From JABIEQ01 sp964516055 (GTDB lineage Bacteria > Patescibacteriota > Patescibacteriia > Magasanikbacterales > UBA922): DNA of 15,774 nt. The DNA is taken from positions 1 to 15,774 of the forward strand of contig CAZEYK010000024.1 of the NCBI GenBank assembly GCA_964516055.1, given 5' to 3'. Under the pieces are notes generated by a model. It was given only the letters and a program-made list of their open reading frames with translations. It had not been told where the DNA came from and did no database searches. The stretch's first letter is position 1. Every line of letters begins with the position of its first letter. A program made the position numbers and the translations under genes. This document shows, piece by piece, positions 7,274 to 15,190 of the stretch.

Positions 7274-7451
7274 AGGTGGCTGGGGGAGCCGACACCTCTC
7301 GTGGACTAGATCCACATTGGTATATTTCATCCTTGATTGTTGGTTCTGCCCGCACGACAGCTCTCGGCTTGTTGTGGTATATTACAAATCTCTAACCAAC
7401 CATAACTCTCATACAGCAAAGTTAGGTCTTGGTACGTGCGAGCAAGCTCAC
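7274..7451 (+). other. Hairpin-rich intergenic stretch between rsmI and the Nudix remnant
   Basis: About 240 bases (7263-7504) hold no gene that I can support, but several stem-loops lie in a row. AGGTG+GCT (7274-7281) pairs with AGC and CACCT (7287-7297) across a G5 loop. GTGGA/TCCAC (7301-7315) has a 5-base loop. CACGACA+GC (7353-7361) pairs with GC+TGTTGTG (7367-7376), with one G-U pair and one bulged T. GTG+GAG/CTC+AC closes at 7436-7451. No T tract follows any of them. There is no tRNA-like T-loop or CCA end. It could be a structured leader or small RNA, a decayed gene, or chance. The strand is assumed from the flanking genes. Confidence 0.4.
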
Positions 7452-7504
7452 AGGCAACAATTTAAGGTCTATTGTAATACTCCACTCCCCCATAAAAAAA
7501 ATAT

Positions 7505-7922
7505 ATGGACACAGCCCACAAACAATACAAATTTAGCCAATGGGTTATGGCTAATGCGTGAACAAAAATGTTTACTCCTAAAAAACGCTCTACATGGTAG
7601 GTACGAGCTCCCCGGCGGCAGAATGGAAGTGGGGGACAGTGACACCAAAATCGCCATGGCCAGAGAAATAACCGAGGAGACAGGAATTACACAATTTGCT
7701 ATTATAGATCGAGTTGGCTGGGAAGCTTGGACTATCTCCTGAGGTGGCAATGTCGTCCAAACCATCACCCTCGCTACCACCACCCAAACAGATATCACTA
7801 TTAGCCACGAACACTCGGAATATGTTTGGGTTAGTGAAGATCAAATTGACTCTTTGGATTTTTATTGGGAAAAGTGTAGGCAATTATTGAAAAAAGGTTT
7901 TACATTATACAAAAATATATGA
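7505..7922 (+). pseudogene. Nudix hydrolase gene interrupted by an in-frame stop
   Basis: Nudix enzymes hydrolyse nucleoside-diphosphate-linked substrates. The frame running through 7554-7739 encodes CLLLKNALHGRYELPGGRMEVG and then REITEETGI, a recognisable Nudix box; it has D where the box usually has Glu and one extra residue before REIxEE. A TGA at 7740-7742 interrupts it. The same frame then continues with plausible Nudix C-terminal sequence (GGNVVQTITLA, SHEHSEYVWVSEDQI, ending LYKNI) to TGA 7920-7922, which overlaps the next start as ATGA. The N-terminus may be shifted too: ATG 7505 opens a frame (MDTAHKQYKFSQWVMANA) that looks like a Nudix N-terminus but stops at 7559-7561, one base out of phase with the box. 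Either a recent pseudogene or sequence errors. Confidence 0.72.
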
Positions 7923-9256
7923 TTGGCGAAGAAAGTTGGTTCAAATCATTTATGGGTGGAGAGAAAAATAAACCTGCACCACCAGAGCCGGATACAGACA
8001 GCTTGGAAACAACCCAAGAAAATTCTGGTGTTGATGAGGAAACTGATAAAATAAGGAGAATAAGAGAAGCTATTGAAAAATTAGATTATGCTATACAGAT
8101 GAGAGAAGACGAAGAAGGCAAGTTAACACACGCAAGAGAACAGATGTTGCGTTTCGACAGGCGCGTATTGCAATGGAAAGAAAGACTTATAGATAAAGAA
8201 AAATCAGGAAACTCTCGGCGAGAGTGGGATAGATTATCCGCCTCAGAGAATTATAATTTAAACAAAGAGTTTGCTACCGCGTGTCGTAGGTTAGATTTTC
8301 ATACCGAAGTGGTAGATGGCAAAATTTCTGCAGAAATTTTTGATGATCTTGATGTAGATCCTTTTTTTGAAATCAGCGGAATTATAAGACAAAAAAACAC
8401 TGACAGTGAGGCAAAGGTAGATGATGGTAGAGAAGTAAGGTTGCTATTTCAATACATAAAAGACCAAAACAAGTTGGAGATAGTTGGAGAAATTCCCGAT
8501 GGGTATCAAGTTCAAGATGTCCATCCATTTGGAGAATTTGTTATTCTAGCGGATGTTAAACACACAAGCCTCTCAAATGTTAATAATAATCTTTTTAGAG
8601 AAAAGTTTTTTTTGTTTAAAATAGATAAAAATCAACCAACCTCAATGCAACCGGTAATGGAACTTTCACGAAATGATTCTGTTCAAAAATATTTAACCGA
8701 AAAACATAATCAATGCTACTATCGTGACTCGAGAATAGGAAATGAACTAGTATTTGTCCATCATATAAATAGTTTTGAAAGAAATGGTAGAGGTTTCCAC
8801 AAAAGAGCCTTTAAAGCAATAAAAGAAGTCATTGAAAAAGAAAAAAAACAACTGGGAGAAACTACAATAGAAACAACTATAAATTTTCTTAGTGATTATG
8901 GAATTACACCGGAAGAGCAAGCCCAATTAGGAATCATTGTAAACCAAGACGCCATAATGCTTAACGAATATGGCCATACTATTGCTATGGGTGGTTTGGC
9001 TTTTAGTACAGACGGAAATTCATTGGTTAGAGTAGCTCAAACCAGGAGCGGGCATATGGCATATGCCGCGCATATTATTCCAATGAGAGATTTGGTAGCA
9101 GGGAAAGGGCCAAGCCTCCCAGATGTAAAAGTTAAACCACTGGAGGGGATTGGTGTTAATACATCTATATATGATCATATTCGGGCAAGGCAATCTGAAG
9201 ATGAGGAAAGAGCACTTTACCGGGCAAATAAAAAATTAGGCAACATAAAAATATGA
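7919..9256 (+). CDS. Unrecognised 445-aa soluble protein, coupled to metG
   Basis: I do not recognise this protein. It has no signal peptide or membrane segment. Residues 18-45 are Pro/Glu-rich and probably disordered. Residues about 43-100 are highly charged and helical (RRIREAIEKLDYAIQMRED and onward), a likely coiled coil. The rest alternates beta-like hydrophobic strands (FVILADV, KFFLFKIDKN, NELVFVHHI) with a helical segment near 300-330 (FKAIKEVIEKEKKQL), and ends in a charged tail (ARQSEDEERALYRANKK). The ATG at 7919 overlaps the end of the Nudix frame, and its stop overlaps the metG start (ATGA at 9253-9256). It is thus embedded in a translationally coupled series and is probably co-expressed with methionyl-tRNA synthetase. 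A lineage-restricted protein is likely. Confidence 0.8.
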   Translation: MIGEESWFKSFMGGEKNKPAPPEPDTDSLETTQENSGVDEETDKIRRIREAIEKLDYAIQMREDEEGKLTHAREQMLRFDRRVLQWKERLIDKEKSGNSRREWDRLSASENYNLNKEFATACRRLDFHTEVVDGKISAEIFDDLDVDPFFEISGIIRQKNTDSEAKVDDGREVRLLFQYIKDQNKLEIVGEIPDGYQVQDVHPFGEFVILADVKHTSLSNVNNNLFREKFFLFKIDKNQPTSMQPVMELSRNDSVQKYLTEKHNQCYYRDSRIGNELVFVHHINSFERNGRGFHKRAFKAIKEVIEKEKKQLGETTIETTINFLSDYGITPEEQAQLGIIVNQDAIMLNEYGHTIAMGGLAFSTDGNSLVRVAQTRSGHMAYAAHIIPMRDLVAGKGPSLPDVKVKPLEGIGVNTSIYDHIRARQSEDEERALYRANKKLGNIKI

Positions 9257-10752
9257 AAAAACAACCATTTTATCTCACCACAACTCTCCCTTATGTAAAC
9301 GCCAACCCTCACATTGGTTTTGCTTTGGAAATTGTTCAAGCAGATGCTATTTGTCGCTACCAACGTCTTCTCGGAAAAGAAGTAATTTTCAATACCGGAA
9401 CAGATGAACACGGCAAAAAAATTCACGAAAAAGCACAAGAACATGGCAAAGAGACACAAGCCTATACAGATGAATACGCCGCCAAATTTGATGCACTCAA
9501 ACAAGCACTCAACCTTAGCTACAATAAATTCATCAGAACCACAGATCCAAAACACAAAGCTGCCGCACAAGAATTTTGGAAACGTTGTGAAGCCAACGGA
9601 GATATTTACAAAAAAAATTATCAAACAAAATATTGTGTTGGTTGTGAACTAGAAAAAACAGACTCTGAACTTGTTGACGGTAAATGCCCAGATCATCCAA
9701 CCCGAGAAATAGAACTTGTTGACGAAGAAAACTACTTCTTCAAATTTTCAGCATATCAAGAAAAATTACTCGAATTATACAAAAATAATCCAGAATTTGT
9801 TGTCCCAGCAAATAGACAATTAGAGATAACAAATTTTGTGGCAAAAGGGTTACAGGACTTTAGTATTTCTCGGGTCAAATCAAAAATGCCATGGGGAGTT
9901 TCTGTGCCAGGTGATGATGATCACGTTATGTACGTGTGGTTTGATGCACTCGTAAACTATATTTCAACACTCGGGTGGCCAGATGAAGGTGCAGAAGGGG
10001 AGTACGCGCAATATTGGCCAGGCGTACAAGTTGCCGGCAAAGATAATCTCCGTCAACAATCTGCCATGTGGCAAGCCATGCTCATGTCTGCGGGTCTTCC
10101 AACCTCAACACAAGTATTCATTCATGGATACGTTACCGCCGAAGGACAAAAAATGAGTAAATCAACCGGAAACGTAGTCAATCCATACGATGTCGTAGAA
10201 AAATACGGAACCGATGCTGTTCGTTATTATCTTCTTGGTGCACTCCCATCATACGAAGACGGAGATTGGTCAGAAGAACGATTTGAAGAATTCTATACCG
10301 CACATCTGGCAAATGGAATTGGAAATCTCACCTCACGTATTTTAACAATGGTAGAAAAGTTTGGTGATGGTGGAATAGGACAAGTTGTTGAACCACTATT
10401 TGATGTAGATCAATTTTGGAACGAATATGACAAGTACATGGCTGCGTATAAATTTGATGATCTCATTAGCCATATCAATAATATTGTAAAACTTTGCGAT
10501 GAAACAATCTCCGAACAAAAACCATGGGAACAAGTAAAACAAGGAAAAGATGTGTCTGCACTCATCTACCAACTAGCAGAAACACTACGACATATCGCCG
10601 TAGCATTAACGCCCATTATTCCTCATAGCGCAGAAATGATTTTAACAAACCTTGGACAAGTAAAAAACGAACAAAAAAGAACATGGGGTAAATTACAATC
10701 AGGAACAAAAATAACTAAAGGCGAACCACTTTTTCCACGACTAAACACATAA
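9253..10752 (+). CDS. metG: Methionyl-tRNA synthetase
   Basis: Charges tRNA-Met with methionine, supplying the substrate for Fmt. Class I signatures: PHIG (19-22, the HIGH motif), FNTGTDEHG (46-54), and KMSKSTGNV (300-308). One zinc knuckle is present with Cys128, Cys131, Cys145 and His148, the arrangement known from Thermus-type enzymes. The anticodon-binding helical domain follows to the end, with EQKPW (421-425) as its conserved mark. At 499 aa it is the short form without the C-terminal tRNA-binding (EMAP-like) domain. The segment GKDNLRQQSAMWQAML (262-277) differs from the common GKDILRFHAxxWPA. The start overlaps the previous gene by 4 bases with no Shine-Dalgarno; the stop is built into the 5' base of a terminator. 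Confidence 0.97.
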   Translation: MKKQPFYLTTTLPYVNANPHIGFALEIVQADAICRYQRLLGKEVIFNTGTDEHGKKIHEKAQEHGKETQAYTDEYAAKFDALKQALNLSYNKFIRTTDPKHKAAAQEFWKRCEANGDIYKKNYQTKYCVGCELEKTDSELVDGKCPDHPTREIELVDEENYFFKFSAYQEKLLELYKNNPEFVVPANRQLEITNFVAKGLQDFSISRVKSKMPWGVSVPGDDDHVMYVWFDALVNYISTLGWPDEGAEGEYAQYWPGVQVAGKDNLRQQSAMWQAMLMSAGLPTSTQVFIHGYVTAEGQKMSKSTGNVVNPYDVVEKYGTDAVRYYLLGALPSYEDGDWSEERFEEFYTAHLANGIGNLTSRILTMVEKFGDGGIGQVVEPLFDVDQFWNEYDKYMAAYKFDDLISHINNIVKLCDETISEQKPWEQVKQGKDVSALIYQLAETLRHIAVALTPIIPHSAEMILTNLGQVKNEQKRTWGKLQSGTKITKGEPLFPRLNT

Positions 10753-10782
10753 AAAGAACGAGCCATTGCTCGTTCTTTTTTT
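10751..10782 (+). terminator. Strong rho-independent terminator after metG
   Basis: Perfect 13-bp stem AAAAAGAACGAGC/GCTCGTTCTTTTT (10751-10763 and 10768-10780) with loop CATT, then further T. The stem begins within the metG stop codon. A-rich and T-rich flanks would let it act in both directions. Confidence 0.93.
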
Positions 10783-10794
10783 CCATACACTTTG

Positions 10795-10803
10795 TGATAT
10801 ACT
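10795..10803 (+). promoter_or_regulatory. Extended -10 promoter for the CvpA-MEMO/CapA operon
   Basis: TGA followed by TATACT (10795-10803) forms an extended -10 (TGn-TATACT). No clear -35 is present because the spacer runs into the metG terminator T tract. The ATG at 10813 lies nine bases after the -10 box, so the mRNA is probably leaderless, as for rsmI. Confidence 0.6.
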
Positions 10804-10812
10804 ACTGCCTAT

Positions 10813-11310
10813 ATGATACTCCTCGATATAATCCTTGCCATCCTCATTGTCTTAGCATTCCTTTACGGATTATGGGGTGGCTTTATCAAACGCGCCAGCG
10901 AAGTTATTGGGCTCATCGCTGGTATTTGGATTGCCACACTCTATTATCAACTCCTCGCCAGCGCACTCACTACGGTTATTTCTATAAATGAACCACTCGC
11001 ACAAGGAATTTCTTTTATGTTACTTTTAGCTGGCATGAGCAGTGCTATTTCATTTCTTGCCAATAAAATATTTTCCTTGGTACGTATTATCCCATTCGCC
11101 AGCCTAGTCGACAGATTGCTTGGGGCAATCATTACCGCATTTCTCGCCATAATTATCATTGGCGCTCTTCTCACCACCACCAAGGAAGTACCATTTATTG
11201 GTGGAAAAATAGAAGACTCATTTATAGCAAAAACAATTCTCAGCATCACCGATGTTGTCTTACCAAATGCACTCGACGCTATGCAATTTATTAAAACAAA
11301 AACATCATGA
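10813..11310 (+). CDS. CvpA-family inner membrane protein
   Basis: A 165-aa polytopic membrane protein of the CvpA (colicin V production) type. Four hydrophobic segments are visible at about 4-22, 30-50, 63-84 and 100-122. Family marks are the N-terminal LDIILAILIV followed by the glycine-rich turn YGLWGGFIKR (18-27), and DRLLGAI (100-106) at the start of the last helix. In other bacteria CvpA homologues are linked to envelope maintenance and peptidoglycan-related phenotypes; no enzymatic role is known. The ATG at 10813 follows an extended -10 box by nine bases with no Shine-Dalgarno. Its stop overlaps the start of the MEMO-CapA lipoprotein gene (ATGA at 11307-11310), pointing to coupled expression. 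Confidence 0.82.
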   Translation: MILLDIILAILIVLAFLYGLWGGFIKRASEVIGLIAGIWIATLYYQLLASALTTVISINEPLAQGISFMLLLAGMSSAISFLANKIFSLVRIIPFASLVDRLLGAIITAFLAIIIIGALLTTTKEVPFIGGKIEDSFIAKTILSITDVVLPNALDAMQFIKTKTS

Positions 11311-13133
11311 AAAAGTTACTGATATTCATAGCCTCCATAATGATTATAAGTGGGTGTACTAATACAACTACTTCTTTCAATAATTCAAAAAAACAAGAAC
11401 ATAACGAAAAAAAACAACAAGTAGATGAGGAAGAAATATTTCAATTTGCAGGGCCATGGGACAAAGATCTTTTTGATTCATTCTACCTCAAAACAAAAGA
11501 AGTCTCCGATATAGGTGAAATAAAAGGGGGGATTGTACCACATCATCTGCTTGCTGGGTATATTGATGCCACCTTTTTTGAATATATAAAAAAACAAAAA
11601 CCCTCCACCATCCTCCTTATCGGCCCTAACCATTTTTCTCGTGGATTTGGCGTCCCAGTTATCACCAGCAAAAGAAATTGGAAAACTCCTTACGGCATTA
11701 CCAAAGCAAATACAAAAATTATTGATGAACTAGCAACATTGAACGAAGTAGTTATTGACGAAAATGTCATAAAAGAAGAACATAGCATGTATTCGATCAT
11801 TCCTTTTATAAACAAATCATTACCAGATACCTCCGTTGTTCCTCTTATCTTCAATCACAACATCACCGAAGAAGAAAGTAACAAAGTGATCCAAAAAATT
11901 ATAGAGGTCCTTCCCAAAGATGCGGTCATTGTTTCCTCTATAGATTTTTCTCATTATCAAACACTTCCTGCCGCAAATTTTCACGACGAGTTAAGTATAA
12001 ATGTCATAAAAACATTTGATTACTCTCGACTAGACCGTCTTGAAATAGACTCTATACCGAGTCTTGAAATACTGCTTAAACTCATGGAATACTACAAAAC
12101 GCAACATGTTGCGTACGAAATTCATGATAATTCAGCTCTCATCGCCAATAATGAAAATGCCCAAAACAATACTAGCTATTATTCTCCATATTTTGCCACA
12201 GGAAAACCAGAAACAAACAGCGCAATAAGCATTCTCCAGTTTGGTGATCTCATGCTCGACAGAGACGTTCAAAAACAGATAACAGCACATGGAGAAGAAT
12301 ATCTTTTAGAAAAACTCGCTGGACAAGAAAACAGATTCTTTTCTGGGACAGACATCATTGCCGCAAATTTGGAAGGTCCATTTGCCGATTCCCGAAGAAA
12401 TACGAGTAAATCCATTGCATTCCGTTTTGATCCTACACTTATCCCAATGCTACAAACATATAAATTCAATCTATTTAACACGGCCAACAACCATAGTATA
12501 GACATGAGTAGAAAAGGATTAGAAGAATCAAACAACAATGTAGATAAAGCAGGTATCGCATACTATGGCGGTGACGGATATACAGTCACGCCATCATCTT
12601 CACTCACCAAAACAATAGGGAATAAAACAATAACCTTCATCGGCGTTAATGACACATTTCACACGATGGATGAAGACGAAGTTGAAAAATTAATTAAAAA
12701 AGGAAAAGAAATATCAGACTACGTCATCGTGAATATTCATTGGGGAACAGAATACAAGCCAACGTCTAATGCACGCCAACAGTACCTTGCCCATCTATTC
12801 ATTGATAACGGAGCAGACATCATAATAGGACACCACCCACATGTTATCCAAGAAATGGAAATATACAACAACAAGCCGATTTTCTACTCACTGGGAAATT
12901 TCATCTTTGATCAATACTGGTCAACACCCACACAAGTAGGGCTTGGGGTTGGACTCGTTTTATATAAAGATCAAATATCAACATATCTCTTTCCACTTCA
13001 AGGAACGCAAAGTCAGCTTATCCAAATAATAGGGACAGAAAAAGATCAATTTTTTGCTAATTTCATTGACAAAAGTAACCTCAACAATCATACTATAACA
13101 AACAATAATATTAATATTTTCCATTATGAATAA
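11307..13133 (+). CDS. Lipoprotein fusing a MEMO domain to a CapA/PgsA-like domain
   Basis: A 608-aa exported lipoprotein: signal sequence with lipobox ISGC, Cys17 being the lipid anchor. Residues about 74-298 match the MEMO family (AmmeMemoRadiSam protein B): GIVPHH (75-80), LLIGPNHFS (103-111), EEHSMYSIIPF (157-167), SSIDFSHY (210-217), and a final strand region SPYFATG. Residues about 305-570 match CapA/PgsA, the metallophosphatase-like fold tied to poly-gamma-glutamate capsule synthesis: QFGDLMLDR (311-319), NLEGPF (354-359), NTANNHSID (391-399), NIHWGTEY (476-483), GHHPHVIQ (508-515) and YSLGNFIFD (527-535). Metal-binding residues of both halves look intact. It is translated in tight overlap with a CvpA-like gene upstream and a membrane-anchored protein downstream (8-base overlap). 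The substrate is unknown; no CapB/CapC homologue is in the window. Confidence 0.88.
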   Translation: MKKLLIFIASIMIISGCTNTTTSFNNSKKQEHNEKKQQVDEEEIFQFAGPWDKDLFDSFYLKTKEVSDIGEIKGGIVPHHLLAGYIDATFFEYIKKQKPSTILLIGPNHFSRGFGVPVITSKRNWKTPYGITKANTKIIDELATLNEVVIDENVIKEEHSMYSIIPFINKSLPDTSVVPLIFNHNITEEESNKVIQKIIEVLPKDAVIVSSIDFSHYQTLPAANFHDELSINVIKTFDYSRLDRLEIDSIPSLEILLKLMEYYKTQHVAYEIHDNSALIANNENAQNNTSYYSPYFATGKPETNSAISILQFGDLMLDRDVQKQITAHGEEYLLEKLAGQENRFFSGTDIIAANLEGPFADSRRNTSKSIAFRFDPTLIPMLQTYKFNLFNTANNHSIDMSRKGLEESNNNVDKAGIAYYGGDGYTVTPSSSLTKTIGNKTITFIGVNDTFHTMDEDEVEKLIKKGKEISDYVIVNIHWGTEYKPTSNARQQYLAHLFIDNGADIIIGHHPHVIQEMEIYNNKPIFYSLGNFIFDQYWSTPTQVGLGVGLVLYKDQISTYLFPLQGTQSQLIQIIGTEKDQFFANFIDKSNLNNHTITNNNINIFHYE

Positions 13134-15165
13134 CAATGATCCTTCACAAAAAAAGCACAGCAGCAGTATGTATCTGGTGTATATATTTGCTGGTATTGGT
13201 GCTCTAGCAATACTGGCAATTCCCGCCTATGCTATATATAGCTTTGTAATACAAGCAATAACACCACCCCCACAAGCGTATGATACAGCCTCAAACGATG
13301 ATGAAATCCCATTTATTGATGGCACGGTAGATCAGGAAAACGAAACGCCAGAAGTCACCACGCAAGGAAATGATGAACTGGGACCTTACGTCGAAGTAGA
13401 GGGAACAAAAAATTATCAAACACCATTTAAAGAAGGAGAATTACAAGTGCAGTGGATTTTTGGCGCACAAAAACTATCTACTGAAGAAAAAAATACACTT
13501 ATTGCGTCATTGGATATAAAAGAATCAAATCAAGCGATACGAGAAGAAGTATTAAATCCCAAAAAATGTCAGACGATTAAAGAACAAAGTGTAAAACCAT
13601 ATTGTAATTCATATATCTTTTTATCCGGAAAGGTAACTGCTCCAGCAAATGTAGCTGGAGATGATATCTATATTGTTACGCAATACTACGAAGGATTAGG
13701 TGGTGGTCATGAATCTTATCGGGTGCTACATCATAAAGCAACAAATGAGTTTATCATGATTTTTGATACTCCAGAAGTTGCAGAACAATACATACATAAT
13801 ACCTATTATGATTTTTATACCGTGTCAGGGATAATGGCATATGCTTTTCCAGAATTAACAGCACCAGACAAAATAACTATCCCCGGACAAGATGGTGTAC
13901 TTATCTATGCAAGACCAGATATCATGCAAAGATCATTTGTAGAAAACAAAAGTAGTACCAACAACATTGGAGGTATCTATGATATCGAAGAAAATAGTAT
14001 TCACGAACGATTGCCAAGTAGTGCAAAAGTATTTACCGATAAAACATATGGAGAGGTATATTTTATCGATGGGACCTACCGTATTATGTTCTCCGATGGA
14101 AGCATATATTTGTATGAACTGTGGCCATATTTCTTTACATCCTATGATGATCCTGAAACCAAAAAAGAATTTTATACGCCAGGCAGTAATGTAGCTATCA
14201 CATGGTACAACTCACCACAAAATAAAAACAAAAAATTTATTGTTGGAGGAAACATTGACGCCAGTGGATGTATGGCGGGAATAGAAAAATGTACCAACGT
14301 CGTAAACGATAAAGATTGGTTCAACAAAAATAACCTTATAGCAATAGGAGAAACACAAAAAGGAGAAAAAATATTCGAGCTCAAAGATAAAGCCACCAAT
14401 TCATATTACAAAGATTTTTTCGATTTTGGATATGAAGGATCAAAAACCCTTGATGAGCAAGGGCAATGGAAAAATAGTAATGATTTACCGAAGCTTACTG
14501 ATGAAGAAAAATACCAACAGTTTCTAGACGATCAAGTAATCTTTTTCTGGAAAGATTATATGGGAAATTGGCGTGTATATCTTCGTTCAGATTATCGTAC
14601 ACTTGCTGAGTGTGGGAAGCCTATCATTTATCTGTATCCAGAGCAAGATCAAGATGTACATGTGCAAGTAGCACCAAACGGCGGCTTTACCAAAACAGAA
14701 CCAGCATATGGAAAAAATGGATGGACGGTTCATGCTACACCATCAGGAAAACTGTACAACTATGCAAACAAAACACAATATCCATACCTATTTTGGGAAG
14801 GCTATGCGTTTGATTACAAAAAACCAGACACAGGATTTGTTTTATCAAAACAAGAAGTACAAGAAAAAATGCCAACCATTCTTGCACAGCTTGGACTAAA
14901 CAAACAAGAAACAACAGACTTCCTCGAATTTTGGCAACCAAAACTTGAAGTAAGTCCATATGTTCTCGTTAGCTTCGTTGATCAACAAACATTCAACACG
15001 TATGCGCCGCTCAATGTGACACCAAAACCGGATACCATCATTCGTGTCTTCATGGACTATACTTCACTAGAAAAACCAATTAACGTACAAGAACCAAAAC
15101 TCATCACCCCAGAACGAAATGGGTTTACTGTTGTGGAGTGGGGAGGGAATTTAATAGCAAACTAA
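13126..15165 (+). CDS. Membrane-anchored surface protein with C-terminal KPIIYLYPE domain
   Basis: A 679-aa protein with one N-terminal membrane segment (about 15-44) after a short charged tail, no signal cleavage site, and a low-complexity acidic linker (about 48-95). It should be anchored with the bulk outside. The central part (about 100-490) is unrecognised, rich in Tyr and Asp, with cysteines at 148, 160, 382 and 389 that could form disulfides. The C-terminal part (about 495-679) begins ECGKPIIYLYPE and continues GGFTKTEPAYGKNGWTV, YPYLFWEG and a final FTVVEWGG. I recall this YLYPE...GW...YLFWEG module as widespread in bacterial surface proteins with unknown function. It overlaps the MEMO-CapA gene by 8 bases with no Shine-Dalgarno, and is the last gene of that operon. 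Confidence 0.82.
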   Translation: MNNNDPSQKKHSSSMYLVYIFAGIGALAILAIPAYAIYSFVIQAITPPPQAYDTASNDDEIPFIDGTVDQENETPEVTTQGNDELGPYVEVEGTKNYQTPFKEGELQVQWIFGAQKLSTEEKNTLIASLDIKESNQAIREEVLNPKKCQTIKEQSVKPYCNSYIFLSGKVTAPANVAGDDIYIVTQYYEGLGGGHESYRVLHHKATNEFIMIFDTPEVAEQYIHNTYYDFYTVSGIMAYAFPELTAPDKITIPGQDGVLIYARPDIMQRSFVENKSSTNNIGGIYDIEENSIHERLPSSAKVFTDKTYGEVYFIDGTYRIMFSDGSIYLYELWPYFFTSYDDPETKKEFYTPGSNVAITWYNSPQNKNKKFIVGGNIDASGCMAGIEKCTNVVNDKDWFNKNNLIAIGETQKGEKIFELKDKATNSYYKDFFDFGYEGSKTLDEQGQWKNSNDLPKLTDEEKYQQFLDDQVIFFWKDYMGNWRVYLRSDYRTLAECGKPIIYLYPEQDQDVHVQVAPNGGFTKTEPAYGKNGWTVHATPSGKLYNYANKTQYPYLFWEGYAFDYKKPDTGFVLSKQEVQEKMPTILAQLGLNKQETTDFLEFWQPKLEVSPYVLVSFVDQQTFNTYAPLNVTPKPDTIIRVFMDYTSLEKPINVQEPKLITPERNGFTVVEWGGNLIAN

Positions 15166-15190
15166 AAGCATGAATTGTAAAATAAGAGAA

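Noticed and set aside
7266..7504. N-terminal extension of the Nudix frame back to 7266
   Set aside because: The translated segment has no resemblance to Nudix proteins and lies in hairpin-rich DNA; it is probably an accidental open frame.
7263..7504. A tRNA gene in the hairpin-rich stretch
   Set aside because: No acceptor stem, 7-base anticodon loop or GTTCnAnnC T-loop could be found on either strand.
7740..7742. In-frame TGA read as glycine (Gracilibacteria/SR1 genetic code)
   Set aside because: The long genes here (metG, priA, S11 peptidase, MEMO-CapA) contain no internal TGA, and TGA acts as the stop in ATGA overlaps at 801-804 and 9253-9256. The standard bacterial code fits.
7469..7883. 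Minus-strand open frames opposite the Nudix remnant
   Set aside because: They are shadows of the Nudix coding strand, with no motifs or start signals.
12269..12538. Minus-strand open frame within the MEMO-CapA gene
   Set aside because: It is antisense to the conserved CapA motifs and has no supporting signals.
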